Assembly: GCF_001667185.1 (NCBI RefSeq)
Contig: NZ_LZIC01000030.1
Coordinates: 158,275 to 222,274, forward strand
DNA: 64,000 bases
Source: Mycobacterium sp. 852002-50816_SCH5313054-b
GTDB taxonomy: Bacteria > Actinomycetota > Actinomycetes > Mycobacteriales > Mycobacteriaceae
Direction of reading: 5' to 3'
The notes beneath the pieces were generated by a model. That model was not told where the DNA came from. It searched no databases and saw only the letters and a list, made by a program, of their open reading frames with translations. Made by a program: the position numbers and the translations under genes. This document shows, in pieces, positions 54,741-63,991 of this stretch (within the stretch, counting starts at the first letter, position 1; each line of letters starts with the position of its first letter).

Positions 54741-56516
54741 TTAAAGGCGCGAATTCCCCAGCCACAACGCGCTGGCACCGCTCAGCGTTTGCTCGGCGCT
54801 GTCCAAGATTCCGGCGATCGAGCGACCGAGCAGCGCGCCCAGCGCATCCGGGAGCGACGCGGCGGCCGGCTGGGACGACGCCCGGGGCCGCACCAGGTCC
54901 AGCAGCGACGAGCTCGGATAGCCGACGAGGCGCACCTCGGTGTCCTCGTCCAGGCCCGCGAGGGCCTTAGCGCGTCGCACCGCCGCCCGCAAGCCGCCGA
55001 GTTCGTCGATTAGGCCACGCTCGGCGGCGTCGGCGCCGGTCCAGACCCGGCCCCGGGCAACGACATCCACGGCCTCGGTGCTCAGCTTGCGGCCCTCGGC
55101 TACCCGCTCCACGAAGTCGGTGTACATCAGGTCCGCCTCGGCCTCTCGATGCGCCCGCTGCTCGGGGGTGAACGGCGCATCGGCCGACCAGGCGTCGGCA
55201 TTTGCGTTGGTGCGCACCGTATCCGACGCAACCCCCAGTCGGCCCTTGAGATCACGAACCACCAGCTTCCCGGTGATCACGCCGATCGAGCCGGTGATCG
55301 TGCCCGGATTGGCCACGATCGCGTCGGCTGCCATCGCGACGTAGTAGCCGCCGGACGCGGCGACCGCACCCATCGACGCCACCAGCGGCTTGCCGCGTTC
55401 GCGTGCCATTTTCACCTCACGCCAGATGGTTTCTGACGCGGTGACCGACCCTCCCGGGCTGTTGATCCGCAGCACGATCGCGGATACCGAATCGTCAGCG
55501 GCGGCCTCCCGCAGCGCCGCCGCGATGGTGTCGGCGCCGGCGGTGGGCGTGCCGAGTGGCAGGAATTGCGGTCCGCCGCGGCCGCCGACGATGTTGCCGT
55601 CGACGGTGACCACGGCGAACGTCGGCTTGGTCCGGCGCCCCGGCACCGACGGCACGGGCGGGGCGAGTCGCGACCGGGCCGCCCCGGCGTAACGCGCGAG
55701 GTACAGCCGGGGCGGTTCTTCCTCGTCCGAAACGTCCTTCCCCCCAGCGAGTTCCGCCATCCGGGCGTAGGCTTCGTCGCGGAATCCGATCCGGTCGACC
55801 AGCCCGGAGGCCACCGCGTCGTCGCGCAGGAGCGGGCCGCGGTCGGCCAGCGCGTCGAGCGCATCCGGCTCGACCTTGCGCGATTCGGCGACCGCCCGCC
55901 ACACCTGGTCCTGCAGGCTCTGCAGCATCCGGGTGACGGCCTCCCGGTGGGCCTCGGTGAAGCCATGCTCGGTGAAAAGGTTTGCCGCCGACTTGTATTC
56001 GCCCTTCGAGATGATCTGGGCTTCGATGCCCGCCTTGTCGAGCGCGTCGCGCAGGAACATCGCGTTGCTCGCGAAGCCGATCAGCCCGACGCTTCCCGCG
56101 GGCTGCATCCAGACCTCGCCGAACGCGGAGGCCAGGTAGTAAGACAGCGTGCCGGGATAGGTCTCGGCCCACGCCAGGGACGGCTTGACGGCGCTGAAGG
56201 CCTCGATCGCCGCCCGCAGCTCCTGGACCGCCGCCGGAGGCGACGCGCCCGGCTGCACGCGGGCGATCAGCCCGGCCACCCGGGGGTCCTCGGCGGCGCG
56301 GTGGATCGCCGCGACGGTGTCGCGCAGCGTCATCGGCCGGCCGGCCCCGGTGACGATCGCCAGCGGATCGAAGCCCGTCGTCTCCGGCGGCACCGAGCGC
56401 AGGTCCAACTCGAGCACGCAGCCATTGGGCACACCGTGATGGCGGGCGGTATCCACCCGGCCGGCCAGCGCACGGACGTCATCGATGCCGGGAAGCGAGG
56501 GCAGGAAACCGAACAT
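54741..56516 (-). CDS. sppA: Signal peptide peptidase SppA, 67K type
   Basis: This 591-residue serine protease digests cleaved signal peptides. It has two ClpP-like halves: the N-terminal half holds the general-base Lys in SKGEYKSAANLF, and the C-terminal half holds the nucleophile Ser in GAVAASGGYYVAMA, after RINSPGGSVTASE. This is the split Lys/Ser layout of the E. coli-type enzyme. It corresponds to Rv0724c. No clear N-terminal anchor is seen, so it may lack a signal or use hydrophobic patches. The in-frame extension to 56984 runs antisense through the next gene. Confidence 0.92.
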   Translation of the reverse strand: MFGFLPSLPGIDDVRALAGRVDTARHHGVPNGCVLELDLRSVPPETTGFDPLAIVTGAGRPMTLRDTVAAIHRAAEDPRVAGLIARVQPGASPPAAVQELRAAIEAFSAVKPSLAWAETYPGTLSYYLASAFGEVWMQPAGSVGLIGFASNAMFLRDALDKAGIEAQIISKGEYKSAANLFTEHGFTEAHREAVTRMLQSLQDQVWRAVAESRKVEPDALDALADRGPLLRDDAVASGLVDRIGFRDEAYARMAELAGGKDVSDEEEPPRLYLARYAGAARSRLAPPVPSVPGRRTKPTFAVVTVDGNIVGGRGGPQFLPLGTPTAGADTIAAALREAAADDSVSAIVLRINSPGGSVTASETIWREVKMARERGKPLVASMGAVAASGGYYVAMAADAIVANPGTITGSIGVITGKLVVRDLKGRLGVASDTVRTNANADAWSADAPFTPEQRAHREAEADLMYTDFVERVAEGRKLSTEAVDVVARGRVWTGADAAERGLIDELGGLRAAVRRAKALAGLDEDTEVRLVGYPSSSLLDLVRPRASSQPAAASLPDALGALLGRSIAGILDSAEQTLSGASALWLGNSRL

Positions 56517-56555
56517 ACTGTGCAGGGTACCGATCGGCCGCCGTACGGTGGTCGG

Positions 56556-57482
56556 GTGAGGCTTTCCATCGCCATCCCCCAGTTCGACTACGACGGCTTC
56601 GACGCGCCCGGCATGCGGTCCTACCTGGCCCGCGCGGAGGAGCTCGGGTTCGAGGGTGGCTGGGTGCTCGAGCAGATCATCGGAAACGCACCCCTGCTGG
56701 CGCCGCTGGAGCTGCTGGCATATTGCGCCGCCTGCACGGAGCGGCTGCGCCTGGGGGTCGCCGTCCTGGTGACCTCGCTGCACGACCCGCTCCAGCTCGC
56801 CTCGGCCGCGACGGCCGTCGACCGGCTCAGTCACGGACGGCTGGACATCGGCGTGGGAACCGGCGGCGGCTTCCGCCGATTCGACGCATTCGGCGTCGAG
56901 AAGGCCACGTACATCTCGTATTTCACCGAGGGTCTGGAGCTGATGAAGGCGGCCTGGTCCGACGAGCCCAGGGTGACGTTCCACGGCCGGTTCCGCGATG
57001 TCGACGACCTACCGATTGCACCCAAGCCGGTGCAGCGCCCGCATCCGCCGATCTGGTTCGGCGGGCTGGCCCCCAAGGCCCTGGCCAGGGCCGTGCGCCT
57101 GGGTGACTCGTTTCTGGGCGCGGGCTCGTCGACCACCGAGGCCTTCGCCGGCGCCGTCACGGTGGTGCGCCGCGAACTCACCGAACAGCGAAAAGACCCG
57201 GCGGGCTTCACGATTGGCAAACGCGTGTATCTGATGGTCGACGACGACGCGTCCCGGGCCCGCGAGCGGGTGCTTACCGGGTTGCACCGCATCTACGGCG
57301 ACATGCCCGGCGTCGAAGACGTGCCGGTGTCGGGCACACCCGACGACGTGGCGCGCGGGCTGCGCGACGTGATCGACGCAGGCGCCGAGTATGTGTTGCT
57401 CAATCCCGTCGGCGTCGACGTGCCAGAGAACCGCGAGCAGATGGAACGCCTTGCCGCGGAGGTCATTCCGCAGCTGGGCTGA
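56556..57482 (+). CDS. LLM-class flavin/F420-dependent oxidoreductase
   Basis: This 308-residue TIM-barrel protein has LARAEELGFEGGWVLEQIIG, RLRLGVAVLVTSLHDPLQLA and DRLSHGRLDIGVGTGGGFRR, typical of luciferase-like monooxygenases and F420-dependent reductases. GTG 56556 is taken as start because the conserved first strand VRLSIAIPQFDYDG begins there; an in-frame ORF from 55566 is antisense to sppA and spurious. It abuts rplO head-on at 57482/57483 with no spacer. Confidence 0.87.
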   Translation: MRLSIAIPQFDYDGFDAPGMRSYLARAEELGFEGGWVLEQIIGNAPLLAPLELLAYCAACTERLRLGVAVLVTSLHDPLQLASAATAVDRLSHGRLDIGVGTGGGFRRFDAFGVEKATYISYFTEGLELMKAAWSDEPRVTFHGRFRDVDDLPIAPKPVQRPHPPIWFGGLAPKALARAVRLGDSFLGAGSSTTEAFAGAVTVVRRELTEQRKDPAGFTIGKRVYLMVDDDASRARERVLTGLHRIYGDMPGVEDVPVSGTPDDVARGLRDVIDAGAEYVLLNPVGVDVPENREQMERLAAEVIPQLG

Positions 57483-57923
57483 CTACAGTTCGGTGACCGA
57501 GCCGCCCGCGGCGGTGATCTTCTCGCGCGCGCTGCCGCTGAACTTGTGCGCGGTCAGGTCGACCTTGACGGTCAGCTTGCCGTCGCCGAGGACCTTCACC
57601 AACGAGTTCTTGCGAACGGCACCCTTGGCCACAAGTTCGTCCACCCCGACCGAACCGCCCTGCGGGAACAGCCGGTTGATGTCGCCGACGTTGACGATCT
57701 CGTACTCGGTGCGGAACCGGTTCCGGAATCCCTTGAGCTTGGGCAGCCGCATGTGAATCGGCATCTGGCCGCCCTCGAAGGTGGCCGGCACGTTCTTGCG
57801 CGCCTTGGTGCCCTTGGTACCCCGGCCGGCCGACTTGCCCTTGGAGCCCTCACCGCGACCGACGCGGGTGCGCGCTGTTTTCGACCCAGGCGCGGGCTTC
57901 AGGTCGTGCAGCTTGATGGTCAC
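57483..57923 (-). CDS. rplO: 50S ribosomal protein L15
   Basis: This 146-residue protein has the glycine-rich N-terminus of L15, [21 protein letters not shown], followed by [13 protein letters not shown] and [18 protein letters not shown]. It is a late-assembly large-subunit protein. It overlaps rpmD by 4 nt and is the last gene of the rplN-rplO run here; in many bacteria secY follows directly. Confidence 0.97.
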   Translation of the reverse strand: MTIKLHDLKPAPGSKTARTRVGRGEGSKGKSAGRGTKGTKARKNVPATFEGGQMPIHMRLPKLKGFRNRFRTEYEIVNVGDINRLFPQGGSVGVDELVAKGAVRKNSLVKVLGDGKLTVKVDLTAHKFSGSAREKITAAGGSVTEL

Positions 57924-58117
57924 TGTGTTTTCCCTTCGGGCGCCGACTCCACCTCGACGAGGTGACGCACCACCGCGATCAGGCCGCGGGTCTGCGGGTT
58001 GTCCTCGCGGATCACCGAGTGGCGAATCCGCCGCAGCCCCAGCGTGCGCAGGCTCTCACGCTGCTTCCAGCGCGCACCGATGGTGCTGCGCACCTGGGTG
58101 ATCTTGAGCTGACTCAT
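57920..58117 (-). CDS. rpmD: 50S ribosomal protein L30
   Basis: This 65-residue protein is L30, with [20 protein letters not shown] and [20 protein letters not shown], at the normal short bacterial length. It lies 2 nt after rpsE and overlaps rplO by 4 nt in the usual spc order. Confidence 0.96.
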   Translation of the reverse strand: MSQLKITQVRSTIGARWKQRESLRTLGLRRIRHSVIREDNPQTRGLIAVVRHLVEVESAPEGKTQ

Positions 58118-58119
58118 GG

Positions 58120-58812
58120 CTATGCCGTTCCCTCCCGGACCGCCGCGCCCGCGGGAAGGGTGGCGGCGAGCGCTTCGCTCTCCCGCCGCGCCTTCAACAT
58201 CCCGGCCGGGGCGACGTCCTCGATCGGCAGGCCGCGACGAGCGGCCACCTCCTCGGGACGCTGCAGCAGCTTGAGCGCGGCGACGGTGGCGTGCACCACG
58301 TTGATCGCGTTGTCGCTGCCCAACGATTTGGCCAGGATGTCATGCACCCCAGCGCATTCCAGCACCGCGCGCGCCGCGCCGCCGGCGATCACACCGGTAC
58401 CCGGGCTGGCCGGGCGCAGCAGCACCACGCCGGCGGCGGCCTCACCCTGCACCGGGTGCGTGACGGTCCCGCCGATCAGCGGAACGCGGAAGAAGCCCTT
58501 GCGAGCCTCCTCGACGCCCTTGGCGATCGCGGCCGGGACCTCCTTGGCCTTGCCGTATCCGACGCCGACCATGCCGGCGCCGTCACCAACGATGACCAAC
58601 GCGGTGAAGCTGAATCGCCGTCCACCCTTGACCACCTTGGACACGCGGTTGATGGCGACGACCCGCTCCAGGTAGTTGCTCTTCTCTCCGTCGCGGTCAC
58701 GACCGCCGCGGCCGCCACCATCGCGCCGGCCGCGGCCGTCGCGGTCACCGCGCGAGTCCCGGCTGTCGCGGCTGTCCGGGGCGCCCTGCCCGCCGGCCGA
58801 CTGTTCCGCCAT
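58120..58812 (-). CDS. rpsE: 30S ribosomal protein S5
   Basis: This 230-residue protein is S5, involved in decoding fidelity. The dsRNA-binding part is [20 protein letters not shown], and the second domain has [20 protein letters not shown]. The first 55 residues are an Arg/Asp/Gly-rich, low-complexity extension ([20 protein letters not shown]) typical of mycobacterial S5. It follows rplR in the spc operon. Confidence 0.97.
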   Translation of the reverse strand: MAEQSAGGQGAPDSRDSRDSRGDRDGRGRRDGGGRGGRDRDGEKSNYLERVVAINRVSKVVKGGRRFSFTALVIVGDGAGMVGVGYGKAKEVPAAIAKGVEEARKGFFRVPLIGGTVTHPVQGEAAAGVVLLRPASPGTGVIAGGAARAVLECAGVHDILAKSLGSDNAINVVHATVAALKLLQRPEEVAARRGLPIEDVAPAGMLKARRESEALAATLPAGAAVREGTA

Positions 58813-58834
58813 TATGCGGTCCTTCCAGTTGTCA

Positions 58835-59242
58835 TCAGAAACTCAATCCGTTCTCGCGCGCGGCATCGGCCAGCGCCGCAATCCGTCCGCCGTAGGTGTA
58901 TCCGCCACGGTCGAACACCACGGAGTCGATGCCGGCGGCCTTGGCGCGCTCGGCGATCAGCTGGCCCACCCGCACGCTGTGGGCTTTCTTGTCACCGTCC
59001 AGGCCCCGCACGTCGGCCTCGATCGACGAGGCGGCCGCCAGCGTGGTGCCGTTTTCATCGTTGACCAGTTGCACGTGGATGTGCCGCGCCGAGCGGTGCA
59101 CCACCAGCCTCGGACGCTGCGGGGTGCCGTCGATCTTCTTGCGCAGCCGCGCGTGCCTGCGCAGCCGCGAGACGCGCCGGGTCGCGGATACGCTCTGCCC
59201 CACCGGCTTCCGCGCGGCGGTCTCAGCCTTCTTTTGAGCCAT
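58835..59242 (-). CDS. rplR: 50S ribosomal protein L18
   Basis: This 135-residue protein is L18, which binds 5S rRNA with L5. The conserved region begins at [20 protein letters not shown] and includes [20 protein letters not shown]. The first 15 residues ([15 protein letters not shown]) are longer than in M. tuberculosis L18, so an internal start cannot be excluded. Confidence 0.96.
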   Translation of the reverse strand: MAQKKAETAARKPVGQSVSATRRVSRLRRHARLRKKIDGTPQRPRLVVHRSARHIHVQLVNDENGTTLAAASSIEADVRGLDGDKKAHSVRVGQLIAERAKAAGIDSVVFDRGGYTYGGRIAALADAARENGLSF

Positions 59243-59244
59243 GA

Positions 59245-59784
59245 CTACTTACCTGTCTTTCCGACCTTGCGGCGGATCTGCTCGCCCTCGTAGCGCACGC
59301 CCTTGCCCTTGTACGGGTCGGGGCGGCGCAGGCGGCGGATGTTGGCCGAAATCTGGCCGACCTTCTGCTTGTCGATCCCCGACACCGTGAACTTCGTCGG
59401 CGACTGGACCGCGAACGTGATGCCCTCGGGCGCCTCGATCACCACGGGGTGGCTGTAGCCCAGCGCGAACTCCAGGTTGGAGCCCTTGAGCTGCACGCGG
59501 TAGCCGACCCCGAAGATCTCCATCTTGACGGTGTAACCCTCCGTCACGCCGGTGACGAGGTTGGACACCAGCGTGCGCGACAGCCCGTGCAGCGAACGGT
59601 TGCGCCGCTCGTCGTTGGGGCGGGTGACCACGATCGCGCCGTCGTCGTTGCGCGCCACCGTGATCGGCTCGGCGACCGTCAAATTCAGCGAGCCCTTGGG
59701 GCCCTTGACCGAGACGTTCTGGCCTTCGATCGTTACGTCGACTCCGGTGGGGACCAGAACCGGCTGCTTACCAATGCGAGACAT
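59245..59784 (-). CDS. rplF: 50S ribosomal protein L6
   Basis: This 179-residue protein is L6, located near the factor-binding region of the 50S subunit. [20 protein letters not shown] begins the protein, the L6 repeats include [19 protein letters not shown], and the C-terminal motif is [20 protein letters not shown]. It is 2 nt from rplR and 9 nt from rpsH. Confidence 0.97.
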   Translation of the reverse strand: MSRIGKQPVLVPTGVDVTIEGQNVSVKGPKGSLNLTVAEPITVARNDDGAIVVTRPNDERRNRSLHGLSRTLVSNLVTGVTEGYTVKMEIFGVGYRVQLKGSNLEFALGYSHPVVIEAPEGITFAVQSPTKFTVSGIDKQKVGQISANIRRLRRPDPYKGKGVRYEGEQIRRKVGKTGK

Positions 59785-59793
59785 CTGTTCCCC

Positions 59794-60192
59794 TCACCAC
59801 ACGTACGCGAGGACTTCGCCGCCCACGCCCTGTCTGGCGGCCTGACGGTCGGTGAGCAGACCCGAGGACGTGGAGATGATCGCCACGCCCAGGCCGCCGA
59901 GCACCCGCGGCAGGCTGGTGGACTTCGCGTACACCCGCAGACCCGGCTTGGATACCCGGCGCAGGCCGGCGATGCTGCGCTCCCGGCTCGGGCCGTACTT
60001 GAGCTGGACCACCAGCGCCTTGCCGACCCGAGCGTCCTCGGTGCGGTAATCGTTGATGTAGCCCTCGGCCTTGAGGATCTGGGCGATGTTGGCCTTGAGC
60101 TTGGAGTGCGGCAGGCTCACCTCGTCGTGGTACGCCGAATTGGCGTTGCGCAGACGGGTCAAGAAGTCCGCGATCGGGTCCGTCATCGTCAT
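59794..60192 (-). CDS. rpsH: 30S ribosomal protein S8
   Basis: This 132-residue protein is S8, a primary 16S rRNA binder. [20 protein letters not shown] begins it, and the C-terminal signature is [20 protein letters not shown]. In E. coli S8 is the translational repressor of the spc operon; no mRNA site for this was identified here. Confidence 0.97.
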   Translation of the reverse strand: MTMTDPIADFLTRLRNANSAYHDEVSLPHSKLKANIAQILKAEGYINDYRTEDARVGKALVVQLKYGPSRERSIAGLRRVSKPGLRVYAKSTSLPRVLGGLGVAIISTSSGLLTDRQAARQGVGGEVLAYVW

Positions 60193-60207
60193 ATCGTTAG
60201 TCCCCTG

Positions 60208-60393
60208 TCACCAACTGCTCTTCTGCACACCGGGCAGCTCGCCCGCGTGCGCCATCTCGCGCAGGCAGATCCGGCACAGCCCGAACTTGCGGTACACCGC
60301 ACGCGGACGGCCGCATTTGCTGCAGCGGGTGTAGCCGCGCACCGCGAACTTCGGCTTGCGTGCGGCCTTGTTGACCAATGCCTTCTTCGCCAT
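60208..60393 (-). CDS. rpsN: 30S ribosomal protein S14, zinc-binding type
   Basis: This 61-residue protein is the short type Z S14 with the four zinc cysteines in [10 protein letters not shown] and [16 protein letters not shown] 60393 is the start, giving [20 protein letters not shown] and the canonical length; the longer in-frame ORF overlaps rplE. Mycobacteria usually have a second, zinc-independent S14 elsewhere that replaces it under zinc limitation. Confidence 0.96.
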   Translation of the reverse strand: MAKKALVNKAARKPKFAVRGYTRCSKCGRPRAVYRKFGLCRICLREMAHAGELPGVQKSSW

Positions 60394-60397
60394 TTGC

Positions 60398-60961
60398 TCA
60401 GTTCTCCTTGAACGGAAAGCCGAGGGCCCGCAACAGCGCTCGTCCTTCGTCGTCGGTCGTCGCCGAGGTGACGACGTTGATGTCCATGCCCCGGACCCGG
60501 TCGATCTTGTCCACGTCGATCTCGTGGAACACCGACTGCTCGGCCAGTCCAAACGTGTAGTTGCCGACGCCGTCGAACTGCTTGGGCGACAGGCCGCGGA
60601 AGTCGCGGATACGTGGCAGCGCGATCGACGTGAGCCGGTCGAGGAACTCCCACATCCGGTCCCCGCGCAGGGTCACCCGGGCTCCGATCGGCATGCCTTC
60701 GCGCAACTTGAACTGCGCGATCGACTTCCGCGCCTTGCGGATCTCGGGCTTCTGCCCGGTGATCAGCGCCAGGTCGTTGACCGCACCGTTGATCAGCTTG
60801 GCGTCGCGGGCGGCGTCACCGACTCCCATGTTGACGACGACCTTCGTCACGGTCGGGATCTGCATGACGTTGCCGTAGCCGAACTGCTTGTGCAGCGCAT
60901 CCCGAATCTCGTTGCGGTAGCGCTCTTTCAGGCGCGGCTGAGTCTTCTCTGCGGTGGTCAT
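60398..60961 (-). CDS. rplE: 50S ribosomal protein L5
   Basis: This 187-residue protein is L5, which binds 5S rRNA and contacts the P-site t[23 protein letters not shown] is the conserved N-terminal motif, and [20 protein letters not shown] lies in the middle. It overlaps rplX by one base and lies 4 nt before rpsN. Confidence 0.97.
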   Translation of the reverse strand: MTTAEKTQPRLKERYRNEIRDALHKQFGYGNVMQIPTVTKVVVNMGVGDAARDAKLINGAVNDLALITGQKPEIRKARKSIAQFKLREGMPIGARVTLRGDRMWEFLDRLTSIALPRIRDFRGLSPKQFDGVGNYTFGLAEQSVFHEIDVDKIDRVRGMDINVVTSATTDDEGRALLRALGFPFKEN

Positions 60962-61278
60962 CAGATGTCCTTGCCGTTGCGCTTGGAGATACGGACGCGC
61001 TTGCCGGTTTCCTCGTCCACCCGGTAGCCGACCCGGGCGGGCTGGCCGTCCGAGTCGACCACCATCACGTTGGAGACGTGGATCGGCGCTTCCTGCGTGA
61101 CGATGCCGCCCGACCGCGCGCCGCGCTGGTTGGTCGAAATCGCGGTGTGCTTCTTGATCCGGTTGACGCCCTCGACCAGCACGCGGTTACGTTCCGGGTA
61201 CGCCTGCAAGACCTTGCCCTTGGCGCCCTTGTCCTTGCCCGCGATGACGAGGACGGTGTCGCCCTTGTGGACCTTCAT
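60961..61278 (-). CDS. rplX: 50S ribosomal protein L24
   Basis: This 105-residue protein is L24, an assembly initiator of the large subunit with a KOW motif at the N-terminus ([20 protein letters not shown]). The middle shows [20 protein letters not shown]. It directly abuts rplN and overlaps rplE by one base. Confidence 0.97.
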   Translation of the reverse strand: MKVHKGDTVLVIAGKDKGAKGKVLQAYPERNRVLVEGVNRIKKHTAISTNQRGARSGGIVTQEAPIHVSNVMVVDSDGQPARVGYRVDEETGKRVRISKRNGKDI

Positions 61279-61647
61279 CTACAACACCTCCGGGGCCAGC
61301 GAGATAATCTTCATGAATCGCTTCTCGCGCAGTTCGCGGCCGACCGGTCCGAAGATGCGCGTCCCGCGCGGGTCGTTGTCGGGCTTGATGATCACCGCGG
61401 CGTTCTCATCGAACTTGATGTAGCTGCCGTCGGGACGGCGGCGCTCCTTGACGGTGCGCACCACGACGGCTTTGACGATCTCGCCACGCTTGACGTTGCC
61501 GCCGGGGATGGCCTCCTTGACGGTGGCGACGATGACGTCACCGATGCCGGCGTAGCGTCGCGACGAGCCGCCCAGCACCCGGATGCACAAGATCTCCCTT
61601 GCGCCGGTGTTGTCGGCGACCTTCAGCCGCGATTCCTGCTGAATCAC
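61279..61647 (-). CDS. rplN: 50S ribosomal protein L14
   Basis: This 122-residue protein is L14, at the subunit interface. [20 protein letters not shown] begins it, and the [20 protein letters not shown] block is diagnostic. It is the first gene of the spc-type run in this window. A good SigA-like promoter lies 124 nt upstream (61778-61806) within the end of the DinB-like gene. Confidence 0.97.
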   Translation of the reverse strand: MIQQESRLKVADNTGAREILCIRVLGGSSRRYAGIGDVIVATVKEAIPGGNVKRGEIVKAVVVRTVKERRRPDGSYIKFDENAAVIIKPDNDPRGTRIFGPVGRELREKRFMKIISLAPEVL

Positions 61648-61770
61648 TCGATCTCCTGACCTGGTTCATGTGTGCACGGCAGGAGGAACCCAAAAGCCTG
61701 ACATGCGCGGTCTTTGTCACCGAAAGGCACGCAGGGCCGATTCGCACCGGCCGAGGTCTGCCCAAGGCAA

Positions 61771-61787
61771 CCCCTAGAGTCTAGGGG
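61771..61787. promoter_or_regulatory. 17-nt perfect inverted repeat over the rplN promoter
   Basis: CCCCTAGA-G-TCTAGGGG is a perfect 8-bp inverted repeat with one central base. It covers the -10 element of the putative rplN promoter and the stop codon of the DinB-like gene. It may be an operator or a small terminator-like stem; the latter lacks a T-run. Confidence 0.35.
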
Positions 61788-61806
61788 ACGACCAGCTCAG
61801 AGCCAA
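61778..61806 (-). promoter_or_regulatory. SigA-type promoter for rplN-rplO
   Basis: On the minus strand, TTGGCT (61801-61806), a 17-nt spacer and TAGACT (61778-61783) form a near-consensus housekeeping promoter, close to TTGACA and TATAAT with standard spacing. The predicted start is near 61771, giving a leader of roughly 125 nt before rplN. The -35 lies inside the DinB-like coding sequence. Confidence 0.5.
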
Positions 61807-62317
61807 ATCCGCGGATGTCGGCGAGGTGATGGACGCCTTCGTGCATCGCCTGGCGGACCAGCCAGCGCGCGGTGCGCCGCTCGCCCGGCAATCGGCTCCC
61901 CACGCGGCCCCAGTCTTTTGTGCGTCTGACCTCGTCGCGGAAGCCGGCGGTGCCGGCCGCCAGTTCGTGGAGCGTGGCCTCGATGTCGCAGTCGTTGTAC
62001 CGGAAGCGGCGGGCCCGCAGGTCGTTGAACATCGGTTCGAAGGCGGGTTCGTGCTCCGTGCGGACGCGGTGCAGCCGGATGGTGAAGCTGACGTAGACGT
62101 CGCGCAGATGGCACAGGTACTCGGCGACCGACCACACCTCGGGGGCGGGCCGCACGCGGCGGGCCTCGGGCGCGACCGCGCCGATCGCGTCGGCGACCGC
62201 GCCCGGCAGGCCGGCGATGACGGCGACCGCGTCGTCGATCCCCGTGCCCAGGTAATCGACCGAACAGGCGTCGCAGACGTGATCCTCGGCGGCGAGCGGC
62301 GGTAGCGACGCGGGCAT
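61781..62317 (-). CDS. DinB-superfamily protein
   Basis: This protein of about 178 residues has the four-helix DinB_2-like pattern: APEVWSVAEYLCHLRDVYVS with a first His and RQAMHEGVHHLADIRGFGSE with two more, which together form a likely metal site. ATG 62317 is preferred because AGGA lies upstream; GTG 62332 is possible. The N-terminus has a CDAC pair (EDHVCDACSVDYLG) of unknown meaning. Relatives include thiol-dependent transferases. The same strand continues into the ribosomal genes. Confidence 0.8.
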   Translation of the reverse strand: MPASLPPLAAEDHVCDACSVDYLGTGIDDAVAVIAGLPGAVADAIGAVAPEARRVRPAPEVWSVAEYLCHLRDVYVSFTIRLHRVRTEHEPAFEPMFNDLRARRFRYNDCDIEATLHELAAGTAGFRDEVRRTKDWGRVGSRLPGERRTARWLVRQAMHEGVHHLADIRGFGSELVVP

Positions 62318-62385
62318 GGGGAAATCCTGCACGACGCGAGTGGCGGCTGTCCGCAGTCGCCTCCGGGTAAATCCTTGACCGGCCG

Positions 62386-63900
62386 TCAGAAGGGCGGTGG
62401 CTCTTCGTCTCCGGTGGGCGGCGGCAGGGCGAAGTAGTCGCGGCGTGTCGGTTGTCGGGCCAGACGTGCGTCGCGGTTTTGTCGGCGTTCGGCGGCGATG
62501 CGGTTGGCGCGGTCTTGGGCGCGGGTGCGGCGCCGGCGGGGCATCATCGCGGTGCGCTCACCGCAGTCCTCGGGGGCTGGGTCGGCCTCGGCGGCCGGGA
62601 ACCCGCCGACGGATTGACACAGGCTGGGGAACAGCAGCGCGCTGCCCGGGGTGGTCACGTAGGTGTGCCCGGCCGGGGAGGTCAGGATCAGTGTCCCGTC
62701 GGCCAGCTGTTGTTCGGCCCAGCCCATGAATGTCTTGATCAAGTGGTGAGTTCTGCAGTAGCACTTGAGGTTTGACGCGTGGGTCAACCCGCCCTGGGCA
62801 TACGGGATGGTGTGGTCGAGATCGCACTGCACCGCGGGACAATCACAGCCGGGCCAGCGACACGTCAGATCCCGACACCGCACGAAATCGGCCAACGCCT
62901 GGGAGGGCACGTACCGGTTTTCGGGCGCAGCGTCGGCGGGGTGGATCAGCGCCACCAGCTTGGCCGAGGCGGCCAGTTCGGCCACCAGTTCGGGTGGGAT
63001 CAGCCCGTCGGCGCCCACCTCGGACCCCGGCGCCGTGCCGGTGCCCTCGACGGTGGCTTGCTCAGCGATCACATGAATCACCACCGGGCCAGCCGCGGGG
63101 CGTTTGCCGGCCGCGCAATCCGGGCGCGCGCAGCGGCAGCCCAGCCGGTCCGCCCCGGCGGCCAGCGCGCCCAGCGCGTCGGCGCGGCGCTGCTCACGGC
63201 TGCGCGGATCGTGGGCACACACCGTGGCCGCCAACGCATTCAGCCGCCGGTCCAACGCGTGGGCATCCGAGGCGAACAGGCTGCCATGGATCTCGGCGAG
63301 CCCGTCCTGGACCCGATCACCGATCCACACCTCTCGGTCGACCTGGTGCTCTTTGCGCCGACGCACCGCATCGGCGTCGGCGCGGGCGACGATCTTGTCC
63401 ACCTGGGCGGCCAGCCGGCCCCGGGTCATCGACGGCCAGCGCGCCACGCCGGCCGCCAACTGGGCATCGACGCTGGCCAGCACCTTCTCGTCGACAATCA
63501 AATCGGTGCGATACGCGATGGTGCTAAACAGCCGGTAGTCGATGTCGCCGGCCACGAACACCTCACCCACCCGGGGAAGACGCTCATGCAGCGCCCGGGC
63601 ATCACGCAGCCGGCCGGCGGCCAGGCCTTGGCTGATCCGCAACGCCGCGGCGATCTCGGCGGCCACCGCCTCCATCGTGTCGATCGCCCACGCCTCACTC
63701 TCTGAGCACCGCGACAACCGATACCGAAACAACTCATGAATCGCAGCCAGCTGCGCGGCCGCCGCCCGGTTCTCCGCCCGCGACGCCGCGCAGATCCGCT
63801 CCACCAGCACCGCCGACTCCGGCGTCGCCGACGGGCAGTGACGCTCGATCATCTCGTCAAACCGGGCAGTCACCTCGGCACGAGCGGCTTCATCGAACAT
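62386..63900 (-). CDS. DUF222 / HNH endonuclease domain protein (13E12 repeat family)
   Basis: This 504-residue protein has an N-terminal DUF222 region (about residues 20-330) and a C-terminal HNH nuclease motif with CRWPGCDCPAVQCDLDH and NLKCYCRTHHLIKTF. The C-terminal tail is Arg-rich (MPRRRRTRAQDRANRI). This is the multi-copy 13E12 REP-type family of mycobacteria, often near repeats and strain-variable loci. Its biological role is not established. The ATG at 63900 faces a pair of short direct repeats at the window edge. Confidence 0.88.
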   Translation of the reverse strand: MFDEAARAEVTARFDEMIERHCPSATPESAVLVERICAASRAENRAAAAQLAAIHELFRYRLSRCSESEAWAIDTMEAVAAEIAAALRISQGLAAGRLRDARALHERLPRVGEVFVAGDIDYRLFSTIAYRTDLIVDEKVLASVDAQLAAGVARWPSMTRGRLAAQVDKIVARADADAVRRRKEHQVDREVWIGDRVQDGLAEIHGSLFASDAHALDRRLNALAATVCAHDPRSREQRRADALGALAAGADRLGCRCARPDCAAGKRPAAGPVVIHVIAEQATVEGTGTAPGSEVGADGLIPPELVAELAASAKLVALIHPADAAPENRYVPSQALADFVRCRDLTCRWPGCDCPAVQCDLDHTIPYAQGGLTHASNLKCYCRTHHLIKTFMGWAEQQLADGTLILTSPAGHTYVTTPGSALLFPSLCQSVGGFPAAEADPAPEDCGERTAMMPRRRRTRAQDRANRIAAERRQNRDARLARQPTRRDYFALPPPTGDEEPPPF

Positions 63901-63941
63901 AGGTTCGAGTATGCCACCGGGCCCCGACCGGGTTGACTCAT

Positions 63942-63991
63942 CTGAAATGCGCGCGAAAGGGTGGGTCGTTGCCTCACTGAAAATGCGCGCG
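63942..63991. repeat. Two near-identical short direct repeats at the right edge
   Basis: CTGAAATGCGCGCG (63942-63955) and CTGAAAATGCGCGCG (63977-63991) are direct repeats spaced by 21 nt, differing by one A. They may be the end of a mobile element or repeat family that continues outside the window, next to the 13E12-type gene. The sequence is too short to classify. Confidence 0.35.

Noticed and set aside
52804..54765. 653-codon minus-strand frame
   Set aside because: It is antisense to the methyltransferase genes, and apparent repeats within it reflect the paralogy of those genes on the other strand.
55566..56555. Long N-terminal extension of the LLM oxidoreductase frame
   Set aside because: It is antisense to sppA. 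The conserved TIM-barrel start begins at GTG 56556.
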